8,154 nucleotides of DNA. It comes from Nitrososphaerales archaeon. GTDB taxonomy: Archaea; Thermoproteota; Nitrososphaeria; Nitrososphaerales; Nitrososphaeraceae. The stretch is from the NCBI GenBank assembly GCA_029237515.1, contig JARBAV010000324.1, positions 1-8,154 of the forward strand, in the 5' to 3' direction. The notes beneath the pieces are model-generated. The model saw only the letters and a list, made by a program, of their open reading frames with translations, did no database searches and was not told the origin of the DNA. Position 1 is the first letter of the stretch. Every line of letters starts with the position of its first letter. Of this stretch, positions 1-5,386 are shown in pieces. Made by a program: the position numbers and the translations under genes.

Positions 1-2
1 AC

Positions 3-161
3 CTAGCCACGCAGATCTTCGTCAAACCCCTTCAAATGTCTCAAAATTTTACCACATTTGGAACACTGATCGTATTCCCGAAAGTCAAAGTCGTTATACT
101 TCCTAAACGAGAATGATTCTACGTGATTACAGAAAAGTCTTCTTATCAGTTGATGAAGCAT
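3..161 (-). CDS. Small CxxC (putative zinc-binding) protein, 52 aa
   Basis: This short reading frame runs from ATG at 161-159 to TAG at 5-3 and encodes 52 residues. The protein begins MLHQLIRRLFCNH and ends YDQCSKCGKILRHLKGFDED plus three residues. It carries a CxxC knuckle (C33 and C36) followed by GK, as in zinc ribbons, and an upstream C11/H13 pair that could complete a metal site; that four-ligand site is an inference. The sequence is charged, rich in aromatic residues and has no membrane segment or signal peptide, so it is probably cytosolic. A TATA-like element at 183-191 is centred 26 nt upstream of the ATG, the spacing expected for a leaderless archaeal mRNA. In-frame TTG codons at 176 and 164 are possible alternative starts but lie too close to the TATA box. 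I do not recognise the family; a nucleic-acid-binding role is only a guess. It is probably missed by gene callers because of its length. Confidence 0.6.
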   Translation of the reverse strand: MLHQLIRRLFCNHVESFSFRKYNDFDFREYDQCSKCGKILRHLKGFDEDLRG

Positions 162-182
162 CAAATACTCTATCAAGTTGGG

Positions 183-191
183 TATTTTTTA
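183..191 (-). promoter_or_regulatory. TATA-like box for the CxxC microprotein
   Basis: Read on the minus strand the element is TAAAAAATA. Its centre is 26 nt before the ATG at 161, which fits a leaderless transcript. It sits inside an inverted repeat GGTA-N5-TACC (181-193). Assignment is by spacing and composition only. Confidence 0.45.
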
Positions 192-229
192 CCATTTCGA
201 TCTGCCTTGAGATTATTTCCAACCGTAAG

Positions 230-323
230 TGCCGTCGGTGAGATTTGAGCTCACGACAGCTCGGTCTTCAGCTTCACCCCACATTAATTGGTCGAGTGCT
301 CTCCCGGGCTGAGCTACGACGGC
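230..323 (-). tRNA. tRNA-Phe(GAA) with a 20-nt intron at position 30/31
   Basis: The cloverleaf is complete on the minus strand. The acceptor arms GCCGTCG (323-317) and CGACGGC pair over 7 bp and are followed by discriminator A (230); CCA is not encoded. The D-arm is GCTC/GAGC with a 9-nt loop containing GG. The T-arm is GTGAG/CTCAC with loop CTCAAAT. A direct fold of the anticodon region fails because position 31 would be A opposite C39. Removing 20 nt (273-292) restores a perfect CTCGG/CCGAG stem and loop CTGAAGA, giving anticodon GAA (269-267), hence Phe. The variable loop is CTGTC, and the mature length is 74 nt. The acceptor and D-arm resemble archaeal tRNA-Phe. One oddity is C at position 54, where U is nearly invariant. 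The gene has its own TATA box and stands alone. Confidence 0.93.
273..292 (-). other. tRNA intron with bulge-helix-bulge splice motif, noncanonical position 30/31
   Basis: The 20-nt insert interrupts the anticodon stem between nucleotides 30 and 31, not at the usual 37/38. The precursor folds into a BHB. Exon bases CACT pair with intron bases GGTG (3 Watson-Crick plus 1 G-U), forming the 4-bp central helix. The flanking 3-nt bulges are CG^A at the 5' site and AA^G at the 3' site, with the cut after the second base in each. The inner intron helix is CCA/TGG closing a 7-nt loop ATTAATG. The outer helix is weak (about 2 bp). Splicing would need an archaeal endonuclease of relaxed specificity, of the type known in Crenarchaeota and Thaumarchaeota. 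Neither junction can slide, because the bases on either side differ. Confidence 0.88.
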
Positions 324-508
324 ATGTTACACAGTTCGTGGATGGATCATATATATTCCTATCATATTAGCCGTGAAGCTCGAATTGAATCGTTGACCTA
401 TCTTCACATACGACTCAATCGGATGCATTAGACGCGCAATTATTAATTATTGTTGCAACTCAGACAGTGTTACGATTCATGCAGATACTTGAAGACTAGC
501 CTAATGCC
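324..508. other. Intergenic spacer with inverted repeats
   Basis: No convincing gene is visible between the tRNA-Phe promoter and the ORF beginning at 509. The spacer holds two inverted repeats. The first has arms 384-393 and 410-419 with 9 of 10 positions pairing around a 16-nt loop. The second is an AT-rich imperfect palindrome at 437-452, CAATTATTAATTATTG, flanked by GC-rich arms, which may include the promoter for the rightward genes. A competing stem GTGAAG/CTTCAC (373-378, 402-407) overlaps the first. Function is unknown. Confidence 0.4.
349..357 (-). promoter_or_regulatory. TATA box for tRNA-Phe
   Basis: The minus strand reads AATATATAT. Its centre is 30 nt upstream of the tRNA 5' end, matching the usual archaeal TATA-to-start distance with transcription beginning at or a few bases before the mature 5' end. 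Confidence 0.7.
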
Positions 509-664
509 ATGTACTTGATCGGATTTGGCGGCATAGCCGGTGTGAAAAGCCTCCCTCGCATAATTGATACATTGCTGGCAATAGAATCAGATCAGTGCTC
601 AAAATTTCAATATCAAGAAGTGGCTAAGAAAAGTTTATCAAGAATAACAGTAGGAGATGAATAG
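509..664 (+). CDS. Candidate 51-aa protein overlapping the trm56 start
   Basis: An ATG-initiated frame of 51 codons begins MYLIGFGGIAGVKSLPRII and ends SRITVGDE, stopping at TAG 662-664. The stop overlaps the trm56 ATG (657) by 8 nt, an arrangement that would permit translational coupling. The composition (glycine-rich N-terminus, then a charged region with one cysteine) looks protein-like, but I recognise no motif and no transmembrane helix. There is no clear Shine-Dalgarno sequence. The nearest AT-rich promoter-like element is at 437-452, which would give a leader of about 40 nt. It could equally be a chance open frame in a spacer; conservation in relatives would decide. Confidence 0.33.
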   Translation: MYLIGFGGIAGVKSLPRIIDTLLAIESDQCSKFQYQEVAKKSLSRITVGDE

Positions 665-1217
665 TCCAATTAGGAGATCTCGTTTGGAGGTATCGGTTCT
701 AAGGATAGGACATAGATTTGTCCGTGATGATCGTGTGACTACTCACATTGCTCTGGTGGCTAGAGCACTGGGTTGTGACCGAATTTTCATGAATGAAGTG
801 GATAAATCGATTAGATCAACATTAGAGGAAATTATAGAGAGCTGGGGAGGACGGTACTTTAACATAGAAATAATCGAGAGTTGGAAATCGACAATTAAGG
901 ATTGGAAAAATGGAGGTGGAAAGATCGTTCATTTGACCATGTACGGTCTTAATATAGATGAAGTTATAGATGATTTACGTAACTGTGACAAGTTGCTCGT
1001 AGTAGTGGGTGCTTCTAAGGTTCCTAGAGAGCTGTATCAAGTTTCCGATTACAATGTAGCAATAGGTAACCAACCTCATTCAGAAATAGCAGCATTAGCA
1101 ATCTGCTTGGACAGAATTTTCAATGGAAAGGAGCTAACAAGGCAATTTGATGATGCAAAATTAAGAATTGTTCCTTCTCATAATGAAAAAAAAGTATTAA
1201 AAAATTCTGGAGAATAG
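657..1217 (+). CDS. trm56: tRNA (cytidine(56)-2'-O)-methyltransferase Trm56
   Basis: This archaeal SPOUT-class enzyme transfers a methyl group from S-adenosylmethionine to the ribose 2'-OH of C56 in the T-loop of tRNAs. The signature near residues 14-32, VLRIGHRFVRDDRVTTH, matches the family N-terminus. HLTMYGL (92-98) and the run VVVGASKVP...DYNVAIGNQPHSEIAAL (115-147) form the knotted cofactor-binding region. The ATG at 657 gives 186 residues. An in-frame TTG at 684 gives 177 residues starting EVSVLRIGHR, closer to the usual family start, and has AGGAG at 672-676 seven bases upstream, so it may be the true start. A TTTATC element at 634-639 would suit that later start. The C-terminus is intact. 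The gene stands near tRNA-Phe, one of its presumed substrates, but on the opposite strand. Confidence 0.93.
   Translation: MNSPIRRSRLEVSVLRIGHRFVRDDRVTTHIALVARALGCDRIFMNEVDKSIRSTLEEIIESWGGRYFNIEIIESWKSTIKDWKNGGGKIVHLTMYGLNIDEVIDDLRNCDKLLVVVGASKVPRELYQVSDYNVAIGNQPHSEIAALAICLDRIFNGKELTRQFDDAKLRIVPSHNEKKVLKNSGE
672..676 (+). promoter_or_regulatory. Possible Shine-Dalgarno site favouring the TTG start of trm56
   Basis: AGGAG lies 7 nt upstream of the in-frame TTG at 684. A similar TAGGAG at 651-656 directly abuts the ATG at 657, which is too close for normal initiation. This makes 684 a serious alternative start. Confidence 0.4.
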
Positions 1218-1245
1218 TACTGTCTTTAAATCAATGGCTAAATGA

Positions 1246-1257
1246 TGACATATGTCA
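1246..1257. repeat. Perfect 12-bp palindrome in the trm56-pfkB spacer
   Basis: TGACATATGTCA is a perfect inverted repeat 28 nt beyond the trm56 stop. It could be a dimeric-regulator operator or a chance palindrome. It is not followed by a T-run, so it is unlikely to be a terminator. Confidence 0.4.
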
Positions 1258-1373
1258 ATTCAAGATCTTATTTGAAAGTACTAGAATGCTTATGTCTACA
1301 AATCTAGAATTTAGCTTTCGGTAGTATATGAAAAAATGAAAAAGATTAGAGTCCATATTTTACAGTTGACAGA

Positions 1374-1381
1374 TAATATAA
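1374..1381 (+). promoter_or_regulatory. TATA-like element upstream of the PfkB-family gene
   Basis: TAATATAA is centred about 28 nt before the TTG at 1406, the earliest in-frame start. If used, it would support a longer, TTG-initiated leaderless form of the kinase. It competes with the better consensus box at 1417-1422. Confidence 0.35.
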
Positions 1382-1416
1382 CCCTCTCCCTAAAGATGAG
1401 TATCATTGGAAAAAGG

Positions 1417-1422
1417 TATAAA
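1417..1422 (+). promoter_or_regulatory. Consensus TATA box with purine-rich BRE for the PfkB-family gene
   Basis: TATAAA is preceded by a purine-rich stretch (GGAAAAAGG, 1408-1416) that resembles a TFB-recognition element. Transcription would start near 1445, giving a leader of about 15 nt to the ATG at 1460. This argues that the TTG at 1406 lies outside the mRNA. Confidence 0.45.
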
Positions 1423-1459
1423 GAACGTATCTTTAGCAATCAAGAACTATTATTCGTAT

Positions 1460-2476
1460 ATGAATCAGATCGTTACTATGCCTGATTTCTTTTTAGACCG
1501 GGTACTTCTGTTGCAATCACAAGAGCAGTTTTTTCAGTCAATCGTTAACAAGATTCGTGTAGGAGGAGGGAGTATACGTGAAATTCCAACCGTCGATCGA
1601 AAAGGAGGGAATGCTGCCAACATTGCCTATAGTATCGCTATGCTAGGAGGAAGAGTAGCCTTTTTTACAGTAGGAGATAAGATTGCGAATTCTGTGATTG
1701 AAACCACATTTCAAAAATTTGGAGAAAATGTAGAAATTATAATCTCAGAGGGGATGCAAGGGAAAACTACCTCAATGGAACTTTATGAAAATGTGGGGGG
1801 TGATTCTAAAGTCAATGTTATGCTAAGTGATGTTGGAGATAATGCAGACTTTGGCAAAGCAAGAGTAAACACAGAGAAACATATGAAAATACTAAGTAGA
1901 GCGGACGCAGTCATAGTTGCGAATTGGGCAAGCAATCTAAAGGGGACTGAACTAATGAAATTCGCATTTGAAAACTCACCAAAAGCTCTACATTTCGTAG
2001 ATCCAGCTGATTTTCAACTCAGGAAGGAAGAATTCGTCGAAATCCTTGCGCTTTTGTCAAATAAGATAGATGTGCTTAGTATCAATGAGAATGAATGTAA
2101 CACACTTGGATCATCATTGGGATTAGGCACTTTGTTACCATGGCAATCTTATTCAAGAGAAGAGATCAGGGATGCCGCCCTAAAGCTTTCTAAGAAAATT
2201 GGAATAAGTATCGACATTCATACCAAACTAGGATCGGCTTGGTCAAACGGGAAAGAGAGTGAAGTAGTTCCAGCAATAAGAAGCGAGATTAGAACCCTGA
2301 CTGGAGCGGGAGACGTATGGGACGCAGCCGATATTGTTGCGTATCTTGCAGGTCTGGATCCGATAGAGAGGTTAACGTTTGCAAGTGCCGCATCCTCGCT
2401 TTATGTCCGCAATCGCTCCGCAGAGTCACCATGTCTTGAGGAAGTTGTCGAGCTGTTGGATAGAATCAATATGTAG
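1460..2476 (+). CDS. PfkB-family carbohydrate/nucleoside kinase
   Basis: This is a ribokinase-like (PfkB) kinase that transfers a phosphate from a nucleotide to a sugar or nucleoside hydroxyl. Numbering from ATG 1460 (338 aa), the N-terminal strand MPDFFLDRV is at 7-15. The substrate-side motif GGNAAN is at 49-54, and NENE at 209-212 matches the Mg/phosphate-binding NxxE motif. TGAGD is at 281-285, where D285 is the expected catalytic base. The residues after it, VWDAAD, differ from the common TFxAG form, so the substrate is uncertain. An upstream in-frame TTG at 1406 adds 18 residues, and an ATG at 1478 removes six. I chose 1460 because of the promoter at 1417-1422 and because family proteins begin only a few residues before PDFF. 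The N-terminal half lacks the extra lid of long sugar kinases. It is probably cytosolic and stands as its own unit, with a T-run right after the stop. Confidence 0.85.
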   Translation: MNQIVTMPDFFLDRVLLLQSQEQFFQSIVNKIRVGGGSIREIPTVDRKGGNAANIAYSIAMLGGRVAFFTVGDKIANSVIETTFQKFGENVEIIISEGMQGKTTSMELYENVGGDSKVNVMLSDVGDNADFGKARVNTEKHMKILSRADAVIVANWASNLKGTELMKFAFENSPKALHFVDPADFQLRKEEFVEILALLSNKIDVLSINENECNTLGSSLGLGTLLPWQSYSREEIRDAALKLSKKIGISIDIHTKLGSAWSNGKESEVVPAIRSEIRTLTGAGDVWDAADIVAYLAGLDPIERLTFASAASSLYVRNRSAESPCLEEVVELLDRINM

Positions 2477-2479
2477 ACC

Positions 2480-2486
2480 TTTTTTT
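2480..2486 (+). terminator. Oligo-T terminator after the PfkB-family gene
   Basis: Seven consecutive T residues begin 4 nt beyond the TAG stop. Archaeal RNA polymerase terminates at such T-runs without needing a hairpin, and no stem is visible here. Confidence 0.6.
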
Positions 2487-2587
2487 GAAACATACTTGGG
2501 CAATGACTTGTTACTTGAGAATCAAGAAGAATGTCAATAGATACTCAAAGAAGCCGTAATTGAGGATGCTACAGATAGAGATTCGGT

Positions 2588-2595
2588 TATATAAG
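2588..2595 (+). promoter_or_regulatory. TATA box for the winged-helix gene
   Basis: TTATATAA is centred about 26-27 nt before the ATG at 2618, so the transcript is predicted to be leaderless. No ribosome binding site precedes the ATG. Confidence 0.65.
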
Positions 2596-2617
2596 TATCA
2601 ATTTATTTAGCAGGTTA

Positions 2618-2938
2618 ATGGCTCCTCCGCCTATCGATGCATCAGAATTCGAAGCTCATAAAGACCTAAACCGAATCGTCGTAGATTTCTTGTGTCGAAA
2701 TAGCGATAAGGCATTCTCGGTAAAAGAGATTGCAGAATTTACAGGTATTAGAGAGGAAGACATCAACTACCTGATGCTTAAACTGTCATTTCAAGACATA
2801 ATCAGCAATTTATCTGGAATGATTGTACACAGAAAGGATAGTAAGATTGGTAACCTCCGTTCAATAAGAATAGAAGACGTTACAATTGATGGAACATTAT
2901 ATTATAGGTGTGTAAAATTGGACTCCAAGAAATCGTAG
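2618..2938 (+). CDS. Small winged-helix DNA-binding-like protein, 106 aa
   Basis: The protein has the pattern of a compact winged helix-turn-helix. Helix 1 is about residues 10-28 (EFEAHKDLNRIVVDFLCRN), helix 2 about 34-42 (SVKEIAEFT) and the recognition helix about 46-57 (EEDINYLMLKLS). A beta-wing follows at about 62-72, with further strands at 83-101. It has no ligand domain, metal cluster or membrane segment. This is consistent with a transcription regulator or a basal transcription-associated factor; the target is unknown. It has its own promoter and is predicted to be leaderless. It precedes truD in the same direction with an 84-nt gap, so co-transcription is possible but not shown. I do not recognise a named family. 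Confidence 0.7.
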   Translation: MAPPPIDASEFEAHKDLNRIVVDFLCRNSDKAFSVKEIAEFTGIREEDINYLMLKLSFQDIISNLSGMIVHRKDSKIGNLRSIRIEDVTIDGTLYYRCVKLDSKKS

Positions 2939-3022
2939 CTACAAAAATGTCTTGCCGTCAAGTGAATTTCAAAACCTTCTCTCGGATTAATAGAGTTGAA
3001 GGCCTGAAGTGTCATCTTTTAA

Positions 3023-4297
3023 TTGAGGTTCTATAGTCTGGAAAAGAACGTACCTTCGATTGATCAACAGGCTGGTATTAAGCACTATTGTACTGCTTTT
3101 AGCGGCATAGGGGGAAAAATCAAACGAAACCCAGAGGATTTCGTCGTACGAGAGATTCTGAATAAACAATACCTTGAAAACCTGTCTAAAAATTCAACCT
3201 CTACCCATCGCTTTCCAGTTTTTGTTCTAAAAAAACAAAATATCGATTCCAACCATGCTCTCATAGAAATACGAAACCAACTTCACTTGGAATTAAGAGT
3301 CCTGGGTTTAAAAGACTCCAAGGCGAACACGTCGCAATTCGCCACGACAATTCAGAACATAAGGAATCTCCCTCTAAAGACCAAGACTCATCATACTGAA
3401 ATTCGCCTTATTGGGTTCGGCAGTTCCCTACTCTCAAAATCAGATCTTTGGGGAAATCAATTTACAATTTTGATAGTTGAACCCAAGCATGCAGAATTGT
3501 CTGATTTTCTGCCTGAAATAGACCAGATTGCTAATTTTTATGGTCTCCAGAGGTTTGGAAGTGAAAGGTTGGTGACTCACAACGTCGGACGGGAAATACT
3601 TAAGGGAAATTTTAAACGAGCATCAGAATTGCTCCTAACTGAGACTACCAAATACGATACCGTGTATAGCAGAGAGATCAGGGAACAATTGTCTGACCCC
3701 AGTAATTTCAACAAACTCATAAGACTTCTTCCAAGGGGTATGGATATTGAAAGAGAGATAGTGCGAGCGTTACTGTACAAAAAAGACTACATCCGAGCGT
3801 TGAGGTCTATCCCCATTGGAATTAGAAGATTGTATGTCCAGGCCTATCAGGCGTATGTATTCAACCTGTGTATAAGCGAATCGCTAACTAGTGGTGAGGA
3901 CATAACGAAATGCAGGGAGGGTGACCTTTGTTTTGAGATCGAAGGTAATGATGTCCTTGGTAAGATTAGGAAACTAAACCCCAGCATTGATACATTTTCT
4001 ACAGTGGTTCCTGCGTTACGACTTGTAGGATATTCTTTTCAGATCGGAAATGGACGGTTCGAATCTACATCACAAAAAATATTAAAAGAGGAAGGGCTGA
4101 CGCCAAGAGATTTCTACATACGAGATATGCAGGAGCTTAGCGCTAAGGGTGGATTCAGACAATCGGTTCTTTGGTGTAAGGAATTTAATCATTCTGGATC
4201 CCTACATGTCAGCTTCAAATTGCCTAAGGGCTCTTATGCCACTACATTATTGCGAGAAATTATGAAACCAGATTGCCCTATCGAAGCTGGTTTCTGA
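3023..4297 (+). CDS. truD: tRNA pseudouridine(13) synthase TruD
   Basis: TruD isomerises uridine 13 in the D-arm of tRNAs to pseudouridine. The 424-residue protein shows the family landmarks: GGKIKRNPEDFVVREI at 30-45, then the catalytic motif GLKDSKANTSQ at 95-105, with D98 aligning to the catalytic aspartate (D80 in E. coli GLKDRKG). NFYGLQRFGSER is at 171-182. The region RALRSIPIGIRRLYVQAYQAYVFN (258-281) resembles archaeal TruD, which carries an inserted TRUD domain. The start is TTG at 3023: the codon before it is TAA, and no ATG or GTG occurs before the essential N-terminal strand, so TTG is the only usable start. The length fits archaeal members. The promoter is weak, with TTAATAG-like bases near 2986-2993. 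No internal stop or frameshift is seen. Confidence 0.93.
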   Translation: MRFYSLEKNVPSIDQQAGIKHYCTAFSGIGGKIKRNPEDFVVREILNKQYLENLSKNSTSTHRFPVFVLKKQNIDSNHALIEIRNQLHLELRVLGLKDSKANTSQFATTIQNIRNLPLKTKTHHTEIRLIGFGSSLLSKSDLWGNQFTILIVEPKHAELSDFLPEIDQIANFYGLQRFGSERLVTHNVGREILKGNFKRASELLLTETTKYDTVYSREIREQLSDPSNFNKLIRLLPRGMDIEREIVRALLYKKDYIRALRSIPIGIRRLYVQAYQAYVFNLCISESLTSGEDITKCREGDLCFEIEGNDVLGKIRKLNPSIDTFSTVVPALRLVGYSFQIGNGRFESTSQKILKEEGLTPRDFYIRDMQELSAKGGFRQSVLWCKEFNHSGSLHVSFKLPKGSYATTLLREIMKPDCPIEAGF

Positions 4298-4302
4298 GAA
4301 GT

Positions 4303-4320
4303 TGAAACAAAAATTGTTCA
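4303..4320. terminator. Possible bidirectional hairpin between convergent genes
   Basis: Starting 6 nt after the truD stop, TGAA-A-CAA pairs with TTG-TTCA around AAA, giving a 7-bp stem with one bulged A. The opposite strand carries five T residues in it, so it might help terminate the leftward membrane-protein transcript. Evidence is weak. Confidence 0.25.
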
Positions 4321-4393
4321 TATAGCTCTAACCACAACGAATGCCAGACAATGGATAGGGTACACTAATTTTCTGAGGTTTTAAGCTCAAATC

Positions 4394-4915
4394 TTAATTG
4401 GTTCTAACAAGTTTTACTATTCTTATCATAATGTTAATAGTAATGGCTGAAAGCATCCATGACACTATAGTACTTAGCATTGCTGTCTGATATGGAGAGA
4501 TTATCGCTAGTTGAAGGAGCTGATAAAGGATAAGAATTTTTGATGTAGAATAGATTATTTCAGAAACCGAAAAAGTAGCTATAAGCTTTTTTATGTCGCC
4601 ACGTAACTTGTGGGAATCTCTCTTTTTTGTAACTGGATCAAGATACCTGTTTCTATTGTCGATATAAAAAAGTACCCCGAAAATTGGAAAGAATACACTG
4701 TACTCGGTGGCTATTGAGACAAAAGAATTTATGAGATTGCTTCCTCCTGTCTGTGAGTACAGCTGAGTAACTAAACTACCAACTAAGAGTGACGAAATGC
4801 CTGCAATTATAAGGTTTTTGTTGAAATACAAAACTTCTTTATACTTTAGATAAAGATCGTAGATGCGCTGATTGCTCATTGGATGTTCCTTAACTAGGTT
4901 ATCTAGCCTTTTCAA
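4394..4915 (-). CDS. Conserved-looking membrane protein of unknown function, four predicted helices
   Basis: The translation has about four hydrophobic segments, roughly residues 34-53, 64-85, 113-134 and 144-166. A polar charged linker (RNRYLDPVTKKRDSHKLRGD, 88-107) sits between the second and third. This suggests a small integral membrane protein with a cytosolic loop. There is no signal peptide cleavage site, catalytic motif or transporter signature that I recognise. The longest frame starts at TTG 4915 (173 aa). However, a TATA box at 4917-4924 would place transcription start near 4894, downstream of that TTG. ATG 4879 (161 aa, MSNQRIYDLY) is therefore the likelier start, with AAGGA at 4890-4886 as a possible ribosome binding site. 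My impression that similar proteins occur across ammonia-oxidising archaea is from memory and unverified. The gene converges on truD. Confidence 0.72.
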   Translation of the reverse strand: MKRLDNLVKEHPMSNQRIYDLYLKYKEVLYFNKNLIIAGISSLLVGSLVTQLYSQTGGSNLINSFVSIATEYSVFFPIFGVLFYIDNRNRYLDPVTKKRDSHKLRGDIKKLIATFSVSEIIYSTSKILILYQLLQLAIISPYQTAMLSTIVSWMLSAITINIMIRIVKLVRTN

Positions 4916-4916
4916 T

Positions 4917-4924
4917 TATATATT
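4917..4924 (-). promoter_or_regulatory. TATA box for the membrane-protein gene
   Basis: The minus strand reads ATATATAA. It is centred about 41 nt from ATG 4879, giving a predicted leader of about 15 nt that contains AAGGA. It nearly abuts the TTG at 4915, which argues against that start. Confidence 0.55.
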
Positions 4925-4971
4925 CTATTCGTGCATAACCTGTACTATAGAGACCCTGAATACTCTAGAAT

Positions 4972-5070
4972 ATGCCAATTGCAACAAACTTGCTTGAAAA
5001 AATCTTCGAACCTAAAAGACGTGTATCACATCCTGATTTTTGGGAATTAATCAGTCTGCTTCAACTTTGA
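4972..5070 (+). CDS. Candidate 32-aa microprotein
   Basis: A 32-codon frame begins with ATG at 4972 (MPIATNLLEKIFEPKRRV...) and stops at TGA 5068-5070. The peptide has a hydrophobic-charged pattern that could form an amphipathic helix, and it contains one tryptophan near the C-terminus. A TATA-like CTATAG at 4944-4949 is centred 26 nt before the ATG, the leaderless distance. No family is recognised, and it may be a chance frame. Confidence 0.25.
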   Translation: MPIATNLLEKIFEPKRRVSHPDFWELISLLQL

Positions 5071-5386
5071 TAATCATTGAATAAAAAATTGACCGCCCCC
5101 CTATATGAGAGCATGGACTCATCAATATTCTTGTAACTCAAGGTAAAGAGCAAGTTCTAAAACCGGAGAAATCATTTGTTAGGTTTTCAGATTAAAGGAA
5201 TCGTCGTACCAATCCGAGAGACGATCTTGCGACCAATTTTTGGGGTCCATCAAACTAATTGATCAAGCATTGGATTCTTTGAATTAACGAGTGAATTACC
5301 GGTGAAAAAACAAAGTAGAAATCAGATTGGCATACAGAATAAAATAAGTCCTAGGTTGCACGATAGAAACTGAAAATGAGCAATCC
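5071..5386. other. Intergenic spacer with no supported gene
   Basis: This spacer of about 315 nt has stops in all frames at short intervals. It holds a 23-codon minus-strand frame (5250-5179, starting MDPKNWSQDRL) with no good promoter, and a small stem (5200-5205 with 5220-5225, ATCGTC/GACGAT). No tRNA, C/D-box pair or transposon end is recognised. Confidence 0.5.

Noticed and set aside
273..292. Reading the tRNA as Ile or Asn from bases in the unspliced loop
   Set aside because: Those readings leave a mispaired stem and a non-U at position 33. Splicing at 30/31 gives a perfect Phe anticodon arm.
1242..1248. ATGATGA resembling a C/D-box sRNA C box
   Set aside because: No CTGA D box occurs at the expected distance, and no terminal stem is present.
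2987..3169. Minus-strand ORF of 60 codons over the truD start
   Set aside because: It is antisense to the conserved N-terminal TruD sequence and has no promoter or recognisable motif.
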